Shown here: piece by piece, positions 22,708 to 33,879 of the stretch
Layout: each line of letters begins with the position of its first letter
Position numbering within the stretch: position 1 is the stretch's first letter
Assembly: GCA_905221605.1 (NCBI GenBank)
Contig: CAJNDS010002466.1
Coordinates: 310,001 to 374,000 of the forward strand
Source: Symbiodinium natans
Lineage: Eukaryota > Sar > Dinophyceae > Suessiales > Symbiodiniaceae
Length of the DNA: 64,000 bases
Direction: 5' to 3'
Translations under genes and position numbers: made by a program
The notes under the pieces: generated by a model
Database searches by the model: none
What the model saw: the letters and a program-made list of their open reading frames with translations, nothing else
What the model was told of the DNA's origin: nothing

Positions 22708-24206
22708 GATCCAGGGCTTAGAGTTCGGCATAGAGGGATACATACCCAACCGAGACCCTAAACCCTAAACCGATGCGAAAGCACGTTGCCAGGGGGTGAC
22801 AGTGTATGCAACCATCTTCCATGAGACCCTACAGTACCTCGGCAAAAGCCTAGGAACCTCCAACACGCCCGCAACACCCTACACAAACCCCAAAATCCCT
22901 AAGCAGACCCTGAACCCCAAATCCCGAAAGCACCCAAGCACCCAAGCACCCTACAACTCCAAAACCCATCAGCGCAACGCCGCCTGCTTCTGGAGCGTCA
23001 GCGTGATCTCAGGGGAGTCAGGAGTTGCCAGCAGTTTAGGTCTTCAAGGGCTTGGAGCTGAAAGGTTCTTCAGGTTATGTATAGGGTTTAGGGTTTAGGG
23101 TTCAGGGCTCAGGGTTGAGGGGTGGATCTGCTGCGTTAAGGGGTCAGAGCTGGTCCCACAAGGCGAGGAAAGGCGTTGTCAAGCTGCTGCTTTGGGGATC
23201 AGGGGTGTTGGGGGCATTTTGAAGTTCGCCTTGAAGGCCCTATGGCCATATACCCCGTGTCACCTCAGTCCTAAGCAGTCCTTATGACCCTAAACCCTAA
23301 ACCCTAAACCCTAAACCCTAAACCCTCAGCCCACTGCCGAACTAGAAGCCATTGATTGGGATTGGTTTTCGGCTGAGAAATAACTCGGCTTAGGGTTTTG
23401 GCGATCCGGAAGCCTCTGAACCCTGAAAGTCTAAACCGCAAACCCTAAGTAGGCCCTAGAGTCCTTCCTAAGCCGACTTCATAATTTTGCAGGGGGAGCC
23501 GCTATCCAAACTCTTGGGGTAACCTATTTCCAAAAGAGCCGGCTTTGGGGTTCTTAAGGTACACCTTAGGCCCTAAATCCTAAACCCTAAACCCTAAAGC
23601 CAAAACCCTGAACCCTAAACTCTAAACCCTGAACCCGGAACCCTGACCACACAACCCTACATCCCATAGTCCACCAGCCAGGCCGGCAGGCCTTGTTTGG
23701 GCTGACGCGGCATCGGGTCTTCGGATGATCCGGATCGATCTCGTGAAGGAGGTCCACCTCAGGGTTTAGGGGGTTTAGGGTTTAGGGTTTGGCAGCCCAG
23801 TGACCATCTCACAATAGTTTGACATACGCTGGCAGGGAGCCGGGCACCCAAAAAAAGAGGCCAAAAGACTGTCACTGAGATTTTAAGTTGCGCCGTCGAA
23901 CCTGGCTGACTCTGGTTAAAGGTTTAGGATTTAAACCCCCCTGATAGTTTCGGGTTCGTATCGTGAGTCGACTTGGGGGCCTGAGGGTCCGTTTAGATGG
24001 CTTCGGGCTTAGATGGGCTGAGGGCATGGGGCATTGCACTTTACCACCCAAACAGGACACAAGGTACTCTCCAAACCCCCAAACCTCGAACCCGAACCAA
24101 GGGAATGTGGGGTCTCAGGTTCAGAGGTCAAACCCCCAACCTCTGAACCCAGCCAATAAAACCGAACTCCCGTCCCTCTGTCCCTTTTTATATTATACAA
24201 TATACG
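22708..24206. repeat. Telomere-motif mosaic with islands
   Basis: CCCTAAA runs at 22753-22770, 23285-23328 and 23572-23640; TTTAGGG at 23085-23110 and 23760-23790. Unique islands (22790-23080, 23120-23280, 23660-23755, 23800-23930) lack a clear frame. Confidence 0.65.
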
Positions 24207-24402
24207 AAATTGTATATATATATATATATATTTATTTATTTATATTTTATATTATATTATGATTATACATATATATATATATATATAGAGAGAGACTTGC
24301 TTTTATTGACACATACATACATACATACATATATATATATATATGTGCATGTATGCATGTATGCATGTATGTGTACATATACATGTGTATGTATATATAT
24401 AT

Positions 24403-24476
<74 letters not shown>

Positions 24477-24500
24477 GTATATATATATATGTGTTTATGT
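24207..24500. repeat. TA / CATATA microsatellite complex
   Basis: (TA)n blocks (24210-24232, 24268-24288), CATA/CATG tetranucleotides (24311-24370) and a (CATATA)n block (24407-24475), ending in TATATATATG. Tyr-Ile-repeat open frames are artefacts. Confidence 0.97.
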
Positions 24501-24796
24501 ATTTATTTACCTATACACAAGACTCATGCACATACGTGGATATAGATACGCTACGTCTGCACACAAGCACGATATACTGCGCCAGCCTCACCCCCACACC
24601 CTCAATGAGCTACTGCCAGCCTCGAAGAGTGCGGGAGGCACGTTGACCTGCTCAACGTCAGTAGGCTTTCGTGTGAGATGGGGCCATTGCATTCGGGCAG
24701 TTCTCTCAATCGGTTCCCTTTTTGGGGTCCTCCTGTTAAGGGTGCCATACCATGAACGACCCGTTCTAGACCTCAGGGCCTGGCCTAAACTCTTAG

Positions 24797-24902
24797 GATG
24801 AGCTCGGCTTGAGGACGAAGACCTTGCGTACCCAGCACCCTTGTGCGCGAGCCTTGACATACACGTCGCAAATCGCAACGGACACATTCTTGGCCTTAAC
24901 GC
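24797..24902 (-). CDS. Exon candidate, unknown protein
   Basis: Minus-strand island preceded by a pyrimidine-rich acceptor (TCCTGCCTGCAACAG). It reads [20 protein letters not shown] then [14 protein letters not shown], ending at a TAA just outside telomere-type sequence. Third codon positions are about two-thirds G/C. A GC-type donor (CTCAA|GCCGAG) would end it within the Lys-Pro segment. A second minus frame is also open (24588-24923) and reads [15 protein letters not shown] further downstream, perhaps the next exon in another phase. No family recognised. Confidence 0.4.
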
Positions 24903-24924
24903 CTGTTGCAGGCAGGACTTCAAG

Positions 24925-25761
24925 TCTAACCTAAACTCAGGGGTTAGGGGTTCGGGTTTAGGGTTTAGGCTTGGAGGGTTTTAGAGTTTTAGGGTTTTAA
25001 GGTTTTAGGGTTAATTACAGGTTTTTAGGCTTTCTCCTCGAGATTGAGCCCCAAATCCTTAGCATTGATCTAATTTATGGCTCTTCTGCAATCCAAACCT
25101 GAGGACACTCTAAGCCCAGGGGTCGGGGTTTAGGGCTTAGGGTTCAGGGTTTAGTGTTTAGGGTTCAGGTTCAGGGTTAGGCTTCAATACTCGGATCCTC
25201 GAGTTGCTTCATGGGCGCGTTAAGTCGGGCGGGGCCGCAGCAAGTAAGTGCCGACTTTGCCGACTCAAATCACCTGATTGACTGATCTGCTGATTGCTGC
25301 CCCATTTTTTTTCCGCGTCTGGAGTGCTGAAATGCAGGGTTTGTCTCTAGCTGCGGCGAGTGTCAGCGTCAAGCTGTTACAACCTGTCTTCGTGGGCACT
25401 TTGAGCCGGCAGTCGGCCCATATCTCCTGACCCCAAGTTTCACGAAACACCAAACAAAGTCTGGAGCCATGGTTGCGCATACCCCTCTGAGGTCGACCCT
25501 CCCAAGGGCTCCAAACCACAAAGCTTAAGTTCGAAAACCCAAAACGCGAAGCTCTCTCAGTTCCCTGAACCCTGAACCCTCTCAGTTTTCAAGACATGTC
25601 AGAGCCTGCAACACTGACTCCCCCCACCCTTCAACAACTGAGCCACAAGGATGGCGGTGTTTGGGGTGGGGGATTAAGGTTTAGAGGGGTTCTAGGAGTT
25701 TAGGGTCCCGGGCTTGGGGGTGTAGATTCCAGGGCCTTCTAGGGGCTTTGAAGCTTGTAGC
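24925..25761. repeat. Telomere mosaic with unique pieces
   Basis: Degenerate TTTAGGG/TTTTAGGG at 24940-25015 and 25115-25180. Unique DNA at 25190-25550 carries an open minus frame of 84 codons (25265-25519) without recognisable features. Confidence 0.6.
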
Positions 25762-25870
25762 TTGGGATGCTCCCCCTTATACTAACGGTCCTTACTCGGG
25801 ATTCTAGTACCCACCCCTCCTATTTCAATCTCTATTGAGGACTCTCTTTGTACAAGGGGGAACATCCCAA
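25762..25870 (+). mobile_element. Family A element, copy 5, with possible target duplication
   Basis: TTGGGATGCTCCCCCTTATA on the left and AAGGGGGAACATCCCAA on the right. The heptamer CTTGTAG lies one base before the left end and again immediately after the right end, a candidate 7-bp target-site duplication. Confidence 0.85.
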
Positions 25871-27004
25871 CTTGTAGGGGTTCCCTAAACCCTAAACCCT
25901 AAACCCTAAACCTTTGAGGGCTTACGCGGGTCGGCGCTCGAAGGCAGGCATGCAACCTACGCCTTACGCACCAGGCCACAGGCTTCGGTGTGCTTTCAGG
26001 GCAGGGCTTCCAGCTGCCATATCAGAGGAGAATAAGAAGCAAAAAACAAGAGTAGTAAGGGAATAAGAGAATGAGACTTTAAAAAGATAATAAGGGAATA
26101 AGAGAATAAGAACCAAAAAAAGACAATAAGGGACTAAGAGAATAAGAACAAAATAAGTAGTGAGTTGATATGCGAAGCAACATGCCCCTAATCCCCTAAT
26201 CCTGAAGCCGACTGAGAAAACTTCAGCCCCTCCGCCCAACCCACCCGTGGTTTAGGGTTTAGGGTTTAGGGTTCATGCCAATCCCACCTTTGGCCTCGAG
26301 CACGAAAACCACGCAGTGCTCGTCCTCGCATGACATATGCGCCTATGTACTTCGCATGGGCATCTGAGTTTTTTGGAGGGAGTTGAGACAAGCAAGTACA
26401 TACTTGTTTATGACACCGGACAATCTGAGAACATCTTTTAGGCTCCCGTGGTGCTTGCGTGGAGCACCCGTCAACGAGAACGCCTAAGATCCTAAGACCC
26501 CAACCCTGAGAAACCTCTTTGGTGTAGAGAAGCCTGGATGGTTTCATCAAGAATTCTGCCAGATGTGATCTAGAAAAAAGCAACACTCCACTCTTTGCAG
26601 CTCGCTTGTTCGAGGTTGGTCCAGCACCCCAAACCCTAAACCCTAGCCGCGAGCACTCCTCAATCGGAGTTGCTTCATGTAGGTGGCCCAAAGCTCTGAA
26701 ACCCTAACCCTAAACCCTAAACCCTAAACCCTAAACCCTAAACCCTGAACTATATTCATTGGTTCGGGCTTAGGGTTTTGGTGAGCATGTTTTTTTTGCC
26801 AACGAGCGAGTGTATGATTTTGGTTTGTAAGCGCTCTGAACATATTCCTACAAATGATGTCCAAATATGATATCCTCTATATAATTCACTCCAAGAAGGG
26901 AGAACATGAAATTTCCCAAGGGCCTACCCGGCGATCGTTGAACAAAGGAAAACATGCTCACACCATGCTTGCAACTGCTCAATACCTTTCTGACATATTC
27001 TTCT
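25871..27004. other. Mixed mosaic and unique DNA
   Basis: CCCTAAA units at 25885-25910 and 26695-26748. A short tandem of AATAAGGGAATAAGAGAATA-type units at 26025-26160. Unique DNA at 26280-26620 with an open minus frame (26266-26691) of no recognised family. AT-richer DNA at 26820-26900. Confidence 0.55.
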
Positions 27005-27113
27005 GGACCCAGGAGTAACCTAGGAATGAAAAGGGTGCCCTTTTTGGTTTTAAGCGGATTTTAGGGAACCCCAACCCTAGACAAAGGAAATGAGGGCCAA
27101 CTCCGGGTCCTAG
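27005..27113 (+). mobile_element. Family B element, copy 2
   Basis: GGACCCAGGAGTAACCTAGG on the left; the right end's reverse complement starts GGACCCGGAGTTGGCCCTCA. The core GGGTGCCCTTTTTGGTTTTA matches copy 1. Confidence 0.8.
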
Positions 27114-27557
27114 TTTTACATTCCGACAATAGTTCGCAGTGTCCTTGTGCCGCCTGGTGCCGTTCTTGTATGTTGCCAACCAACCCCCCTACAAACTCAA
27201 CTTAGTGGGTTGTTACCTCCCCTAAACCAGAAAACTCAACTTCGTGGGATGTTACCTCCCAGGTCTTAAGCCTACACGCATGAACCTTAAACACGGCAAT
27301 GCTAACCCCGAAGCAGACAAGAATTTGAAGATCCTAGAAGAGGGTTTAGGGTTCTAGACCCAACGCAGCACTACCCGAACCTCGAGTTTCCTAGTGCCTC
27401 TTCGGGGGGAATGAAGGAATTAGACCCCCCCCCTAATTACAGAATAACTTGTTACAGGCTGCCCAAAGGGCATATAAGGTATTGTACCGGACCAGTCGGG
27501 TTTCAAGCGTCTTTATGCATGGTTTAGGGCGGTCTATGAAGATCAGGTTTGAGAGTA
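27114..27557. other. Unique DNA with small duplications
   Basis: CTCAACTT.GTGGG.TGTTACC occurs twice (27198-27220 and 27236-27260). No telomere array and no gene signal. Confidence 0.5.
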
Positions 27558-27700
27558 ATATAGGGCTCGGAATAATTGCTCATAGTATTCCCTTATGGTC
27601 GCTTGATAGTTGTTCTATAATAAACCCCCACCCAAGCAAAAACCTGCTCCCTATACTGGGCCCCCCCAAAAAAAACTATTCTAATTATTCAGGGTCCTAC
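27558..27700 (-). mobile_element. Family G inverted-repeat element, copy in reverse
   Basis: Begins ATATAGGGCTCGG and ends AGGGTCCTAC. Its reverse complement shows GAATAATTAGAATAG, then a T8G7 run where other copies have GGGTTTTTGGGG, then ACCATAAGGGAATACTATGA. A longer than usual copy. Confidence 0.6.
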
Positions 27701-27759
27701 ATGACCCTTCGTTGCGATTTCCCGCCTCCCGCCAGTCAAACGGGATCCTTGGCGGAGGG

Positions 27760-28903
27760 CAGGGTTTAAGGCTCAAGGTTTAGGGTCTAAGGTTTAGGGT
27801 TTAAGGCTTAAGGTTTAGGGTTTCAGGTTTAGCGTCTACCGTAGGGTTTAGACTCTAGGACGCGTCTCTTAGCACGGGAGTCGTCAAGTTCGCTTCCCTG
27901 CAGACCTTCAAGGTTATGCGGCCACGCATGGTGATGGGCGCAAACCCCAAGTCCGAGAGTCTAAACCACAGAAGGGCTCCCCATACTTAGACCCTTTAAT
28001 TTAAAGCCCTCAACCCTTCAAACCCCCAAACTGAAACCCTAATCCCTTGAAGCCAAAAACCCTGCAAGTTGAAGCGCATCCTGAACACTATAAACCCCAT
28101 AAGCACCATAAACCCTAAACCCCAAGAAACCCCAGAAACCCTGAAAAACGTAAACCCTAAACCCTAAACCCTAAACCCCTATATAAACCCTAAACCCCAA
28201 ACCCCAAACCCCAAACCCCTAAACCCTAAACCCCTATAAACCCTAAACCCTAAACCCCAAACCCCTAAACCCCTACAACCCAGAACCTGGCGGCTGAGAC
28301 AGAGACTCGACGGGCATTTTGAGGGGACGCCGCTGGCCCCCACCTTTTTGCCCGGAGCTTTCAGAGTATTTTGCTTAGGGCTACAGCCCATGAACCTTAT
28401 GTTAGGGTTTAGGGTTTAGGGTTTAGGGTTTAGGGTGTAGGGTGTAGGGAGCCTTCTTTGGGGGTTGAAAGTGGCTTATATGGGCACCTCAGGCCCAAAA
28501 GAATGGGAATAACATGAAGGTCCTTTGGGTCCTCGTATAGGGTTGGTGTCAGGGCTGATAAGGTTAGAGGATGTAGAGGGCTGAAGTTAAGGGTGTATGG
28601 CTGATGTAGTTTGGGCTGTAGGCCTTCGGCTTCAACGGTTTGGGGTTATCATGCAAAGCCTCAGAAGTCTCATCCTCCGCCCCCCGGTACCTTCTAGGTA
28701 AATTGGCGACTGGTGAACAGAGCTCCGGGTATGACCGCAATGATCCCCTCAAGGGCTCCCAGACCCAATGCTTTAACCGGGTTGGCCTTTAAACCCTCTG
28801 AAAAGTATTTATATACTGTCCCTTAAAAAAACAAAAAAGAAATTTAAAAAGTCCTAGTTAAGACCACATACCTAGATGAGAGAAGCTTCTCTCAAACCCA
28901 ATC
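27760..28903. repeat. Telomere-motif mosaic
   Basis: TTTAGGG/TTAAGGT variants at 27760-27860, CCCTAAA-type runs at 28100-28275 (including CCCCAAA and CCCTATAAA variants), TTTAGGG at 28403-28440. Unique DNA at 28470-28760 has an open minus frame (28564-28752) without features. Confidence 0.7.
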
Positions 28904-29061
28904 ATTAAGGGACATTCCAAAATCATTGGTATAGTACATGGTCCCTTAATATGGGCACTTGACAGGGGACCCCTTATATATCACTTATAGACTCAAAAAA
29001 ACCTTCAGAACACTTTAATGGAGGTAAGGGACCATATTAATGGACTATGTAGGTCCCTTAC
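28904..29061 (+). mobile_element. Family I inverted-repeat element, copy 1
   Basis: TACATGGTCCCTTAATATGG near the left is mirrored by TAAGGGACCATATTAATGG on the right, with an outer TAAGGGAC/GTCCCTTA pair. AT-rich interior. The segment GGGGACCCC ... CTTCAGAAC ... AAGGGACCATAT is shared with 40711-40790. Confidence 0.65.
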
Positions 29062-29209
29062 ACACAAGTCCCCCCCCCCCCCCGCCACACCCAAACTCCT
29101 GAAATCGCGGTCCGGAGGTTTTCGGAGGCCCCCAAAAAGGTCCAGGCACCAAAGCCACCCCAAAAAAATGTCCCAAGCCCTAAACCTTGACGAACCCTCT
29201 TCTCGCTGA

Positions 29210-30100
29210 GCGAGAAACCCTAAACCCCAAAACCCAAACTCCTAAACCCTAAACCCTCAACCCCTAAACCCCAAACCCTAAAACAATACACCCCTAGCCC
29301 CCAAACCCTGAACCCCCGAACCCTAAAACCCTCAAACCCTCTAAAACCCTAACAACCCTAAATCCTTAACCTCAAACCCTAAAGCCTTGAACCCTAAACC
29401 CCTAAACCCCTAAGCCCTAAAAACCCTGAATCCCTAAAACCCTGATCCCTAAATCCCTAAACCCCTAACCCCTAACCCTAAACCCTAAAACCCAAAAAGC
29501 CTAAAAGCCCCCAAAAAATGCCCTAAAACCCTAAACCCCTAAACCCCCAAACCCTCAAAACCCAAAAACCCTAAACCTAAACCCTAAACCCCTTACACCC
29601 TCAAAGGCGCCTCTGTCGGCGCAGCTCCAGGCGCACTCCGCGCAGCTGAGCCCCAGGGGCCCGGGCGGCGTAGGGGTTGAGGGGGTGTTTAGGGTTGAGG
29701 GATTAGGGTTGAGGATTGAGGGTTGAGGGCTTGGGGTTTAGGGTTTAGGGCTAGGGGTTTTGGGTTTTGGGTTTAGGGATTATTGATTAGGGTTTAGGGT
29801 TTAGGGTTTCGGGTTTAGGGTTTAGGGCTAGGTGGTTTAGGCAATGAGGGTTTAGGCTAGGTGGTTTAGGGATTAAGGGTTTAGGGGTGAAGGGATCAAG
29901 TTGAGCGTTCAGGGCTAGGGGCTTAGTTTAGGTTTCGGGGTTTTTGGGTTGAGGGAGTTAGGGATTCAGGGGTTTTCTGGGCCCTAAACCCTAAACCCTA
30001 AACCCTAAACCCTGAACCCGAAACCCGAAGCCCTAAACACTAAACGCTAAACCCTAAACCCTAAACCCCAAACCCTGCTCGATTCTTGTTTCCGTCGCGA
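29210..30100. repeat. Long degenerate telomere-type block with polarity switch
   Basis: 29210-29610 is C-rich (CCCTAAA, CCCTAAAA and CCCCTAAA variants). After a GC-rich island (29612-29670) the polarity reverses: 29675-29970 is G-rich (TTTAGGG, TTGAGGG), then C-rich again from 29980 to 30075. Confidence 0.85.
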
Positions 30101-30310
30101 TGGGCATGGAGGGGATCTGCGCAGCCTTCGGCCTTTCTTGGGGGGCTATATGGGGGCCCGAAGTTCCAACCCTGCGGCTTCACAAGCTGTTTCGGGGTTA
30201 GGGGTTTAGGGTTTTAGGGTTTAGGGTTTAGGGCTTAGGGTTTAGGGCTTAGGGTTTAGGACTTAGGGTTTAGGGCCAGCAGCATAATCCCCACACTGTA
30301 GGCTCTACAC
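30100..30310. repeat. Telomere-type run
   Basis: A GC-rich island (30078-30180) is followed by a TTTAGGG/CTTAGGG run at 30195-30275. Confidence 0.7.
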
Positions 30311-30317
30311 GAAGGCT

Positions 30318-30600
30318 TAGCTAAGGAATCCGGCCGTCCAGAGGAGTCGTGCTTCCAGCGCTGTTGGGCTCGCTGGGTCCACCAACTCTTCGATCAAGCG
30401 TCTGGCCTCACTCGACTGAGACGATCGGACCAGCAGTGGGCGCGGCACTGTCTTGTCCTTTGCGTCAGCGATTGACGACTGCCTCCAGCCATTTTGCTGC
30501 ACCAGCAGCATTCCAGGGCTCTTCCACCCCCTTCTTGTTGCGAAGGATGACACAGTGTTCTTACTTAGAAGTTAGGATTACGGGGCATCAGACTCTATCA
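30318..30600 (-). pseudogene. Coding-like stretch with one frameshift
   Basis: Minus-strand reading starts HCVILRNKKGVEEPWNAAGA then AKWLEAVVN (to about 30470). After a one-base phase change it continues ADAKDKTVPRPLLVRSSQSS, EARRLIEELVDPASPTALEA and RLLWTAGFLS to about 30318. Joined, this would be about 85 residues of protein-like sequence. The phase change and the absence of obvious splice signals suggest a decayed fragment. The second frame alone is open for 78 codons. Product unknown. Confidence 0.35.
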
Positions 30601-30609
30601 CTCTATCCC

Positions 30610-31242
30610 TAAACCGGGTTTACATAGCAGATTCCGGGGAGGGCAGCAGAATAGAGCTTCCTGGTCCCAAGGTCTGGCATCCTCCCTAGACAGATGGACT
30701 GGGTGCCCAAGTACCTACCTTTTGTGTGGCAGGCCTAAACCCTAAACCCTAAACCCTAAACCCTAAGCCCTAAAGTTTAGAGTTACAGGGCTCAGAGCTG
30801 GCAAAGTGTCAACCCCAAGCTTTCCTCTTGGGGCGCTGGAGGGGCTTCGGGTCGTTCAGGGTTTTAGGGCTTAGGGTTTAGGGCTTCATTTAGTACTATT
30901 AGCTTTAGGACCACCAAAAAAATGATTGTCCCTTTTCTGCCCGTATAAGGAAGAATATGTTCCCTTTTTGGGGATTCTTAAGCAAACAGTAGTTTACTGT
31001 ACATCCTTAATCGAAGAGAGCGCGCAGAGACCCCCCCCAATAAGCAGCGCGGGAGATCTTCCCCCAAACCTATGACAGGGGACACCTTAAGATTTCAACC
31101 CTAAACAACTCTAAACTATAAACCCTAAACCATACACCCCGGAACAAGCTCTGCCCGGCGTGCTCAGAGCAGCTACCCGGGTGTCCGAGCCCCCCCTGGG
31201 TGAACGTCCAGACTTCCCTAAGCCACAGAATCTGGGATGTTG
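30610..31242. other. Mosaic and unique DNA
   Basis: CCCTAAA units at 30735-30770, TTTAGGG at 30858-30890. 30895-31020 holds an AT-rich piece with TTCTTAAGCAAACAGTAGT, shared with 18117-18156. No gene seen. Confidence 0.55.
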
Positions 31243-31440
31243 GGTCTAGGGTTCTAGGGTTCTAGGGTTCTAGGGTTTTAGGGTTCTAGGATTCTAGGGT
31301 TCTAGGGTTCTAGGGTTCTAGGGTTTTAGGGTTCTAGGATTCTAGGGTTCTAGGGTTCTAGGGTTCTAGGGTTTTAGGGTTTTAGGGTTCTAGGGTTCTA
31401 GGGTTCTAGGGTTTTAGGGTTCTAGGGTTTTAGGGTTCAG
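31243..31440 (+). repeat. TTCTAGGG octamer array, about 24 units
   Basis: Tandem 8-bp variant TTCTAGGG with occasional TTTTAGGG and ATTCTAGG units. The variant is confined to this array, so it was amplified locally. Confidence 0.97.
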
Positions 31441-31554
31441 GGTTTGGGGTTCAATGGTTCAGGATCTTTATGAACCATCCTCAGTTTTTTCCGTTTGCAG
31501 CTATCCGAGAACGACACAGAACACCCGCGCAAAAAGAAGAAAGAAACAACATCC

Positions 31555-31790
31555 AAGCCAAACCCTAGAAACGCCTACAAAACCCTGTAAAACCCTATAA
31601 AACCCAATTAAAAACTCCATAAAAACCCCATAAATCCCTATAAAACCCTATAAAACCCTACAAAACCCTATAAAACCCCATTAAAAACCCCATAAAACCC
31701 TCTAAAACCCTATAAAACCCAATCAAACCCAATAAAACCCTATAAACCCCTATAACACCCAAAAAAAACCGTACAACCCTAAACCCAAAG
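31555..31790. repeat. CCCTATAAAA-type array
   Basis: Irregular 9-12 bp units ACCCTATAAA/CCCCATAAA/CCCAATAAA, an AT-expanded relative of the telomere motif. Confidence 0.9.
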
Positions 31791-31888
31791 GGGGCTCAGA
31801 CCTTGACTACCGCCTGGATCACTACCAGGCCACCCTCCGCTTCCTCCAAGAACCTCTCGGCGTAGGATTCGGGTCTAAGGTTAGGGTT

Positions 31889-31970
31889 GAGGGTTTAGGG
31901 TTTAGGGTTTAGGGTTTAGGGTTTAGGGTTTAGGGTTTCGGGTTTCGGGTTTCGGGTTTCGGGTCTGAGA
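31889..31970 (+). repeat. TTTAGGG array passing into TTTCGGG
   Basis: Seven TTTAGGG units are followed by four TTTCGGG units. The same succession recurs at 61921-61988. Confidence 0.95.
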
Positions 31971-32179
31971 GGATCTGAAGGAGGGCCCCCATCTGCCTGA
32001 AACCCCTCCTTCGACAGCCTTAAGGCTCCCAGAAGGCTTTTGTGAATACGGGGGGGCTCGTTGTATGGGCTTAGGGTTAGGGTTCAGGGTTCAAAATTTA
32101 CGGTTTATAGGGTTTAGGGGTCAGGGCTTTAGGGTTGATATGGTTGTTTTAGGGTTTATAGGGTTTGGGGTTTAGGGCT

Positions 32180-33300
32180 TCCCTGAAACTGCTTGTTTGT
32201 CTGTCTCTCTGCCTGCCTGCCTGCGGGCGCTCTAGTTTCTGCTTTACTCGACAACTATGCAATGCCTGCGACACCATGCTTATGACGACGTTTTTGCATA
32301 GCCTTGTTATTCTTCGAAGGCGTTACTGCTCTGACTCATGCACTGCGAGGTTTGTGTTGGTTCCTGTTTCGGGGGCACGACACTCTGAGCGTTATCTCTT
32401 TTGCTTCCCCTACCTTGCTGTTCATTTTCCCTCCGGTTTTATTTGGCTTGCGGGACATCCCCAGCTAGTTTGCGTCGCACTGCCCGACCAATTCTATAGG
32501 AGCAGGACAGATTAAGGCAGGGGGCGCCCCAAGCCATAAAATAGAACCTAAACAGGTTGAAGACTTCCCTGGCCCTAAACTCGTAGACCCTAAACGATGT
32601 GCACGCTGAGAGGACTACAAGCTAAATCTGAGGAAGACTGGATTTCTGGGTCATGAAGGTGGACTGGAAAAGACTGACAGGTGGGATGGATTCCAGGGTC
32701 TCAAGGTGTGATGGGTGAACAAGGCTGTGGCAAGCTGTGGAACAAGAGTGAGAGAGAACAGACCAGACGAAGAGAACCCAGATTTGGTACTAAAAGCCCT
32801 GGTCTCTAAGCCGGTTAGTAACTCAAGACATTAAGACTCAGCCCCAGATCAACCATTAACAGGAGCTAGAGATAGAGCTTCAGAGTCAAGAGTGAAGAGA
32901 ACAAGGAAAAGACCATACACAATTCTACTAAAAGGCAAGGAATGCAATGACACGCGCTTTTAATATAATTAGTGTGTGTGTGAGGGCTCAGATTATTTGT
33001 TGGTGGATTTGCTGATTGGAGTCTGCTTGTGTAAAACCCTACACTTAAGGATCTGAGGGCTCGAATTTGGAGGCTTTCCTGATTGTGACCGGCTTGTGCG
33101 GAGCTTCACAAGAATTGCGGGTTGAGACTCTTAACTGGGGGGAAGACGCTGACTTTGGGGGTTTTCTCAGGCTTCCTGCTCGCTGAAAAGCAACTGAGTT
33201 GGGGCTGGGCTCTCGCGATTCCAGTTGGGGCTCAAATCAGTCAAAGGCAAACAGACGGAAACAAAAACGCGCAGAAAATTTCAGTCCCTCAATTCTTAAG
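32180..33300. other. Telomere-free unique region
   Basis: About 1.1 kb without arrays. A plus frame 32165-32515 (116 codons, Cys/Leu-rich) is open but has no recognisable domain. 32590-32900 contains AGAG/AAGAC-rich purine sequence. No gene assigned. Confidence 0.45.
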
Positions 33301-33309
33301 TAAGGAATT

Positions 33310-33585
33310 CAAAGCCAATTCTCCCGCTGCAAACCCTATAAGCTCCCTACAAACTCTACAAGCCCTACAAACCCTAAAACCTCCAGGCCCTAGACCCTAC
33401 AGACCCTAAACCCTACACACCTCAAACCCTAGAGGCCCTAAACCCCCCTGCCTACCTTCAACAGTGAACCACTCAAGCCGGAGACCACCCATGTACCCTA
33501 CACCCTAAACCCTAATCTATAGGGTTTTGGGTTCAGGGTTTAGAGTTTCCCCTAAACCCTAAACCCTAAACCCTAAACCCTAAAG
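33310..33585. repeat. CCCTACAAA/CCCTAAA mosaic
   Basis: AAACCCTA-, ACAAACCCTA- and ACTCTACAAG-type units lead into a clean CCCTAAA run (33550-33583). Confidence 0.8.
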
Positions 33586-33653
33586 TTCCGCTGTCAGGCA
33601 GCTCGTGGGCGATGTCGCCCTCGTCATCCTGATAGATGTCCCCTGCCGCCACA
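33586..33653 (-). CDS. Exon candidate, acidic
   Basis: Minus-strand island preceded by CCCTCAAG (acceptor) and reading VAAGDIYQDDEGDIAHELPD then SGT before CCCTAAA-type DNA. A GA or GC donor is possible at its end (AGCG|GAAC; ACA|GCGG). The acidic composition and absence of stops favour this frame. The other minus frame has a stop. Product unknown. Confidence 0.35.
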
Positions 33654-33879
33654 CTTGAGGGTTGGGGTTTCGGGGGGTATAAGTAAAGGGTACAGGGGGG
33701 TGTATGAGGGGGGTATAAGGGGAATACGAGGGTGTAGGGTTTAGCGGTTTAGGGTCTACCGCGCCCGTCTTCAAGCAAGAGAGAGAGAGAGAGAGAGAGA
33801 CGGACAAAGCACAAACGCACGATTGGCAGCCCATGATCACATGCAAAAGTGGAACTGCAGGGGTTTGGAAGCCCTGGAA

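Noticed and set aside
24210-24801. Tyr/Ile-rich open frames
   Set aside because: They translate TA/CATATA simple repeats.
30484-30500. Dinoflagellate spliced-leader relic (AGCCATTTTG)
   Set aside because: Only a 10-base match with mismatching flanks; expected by chance.
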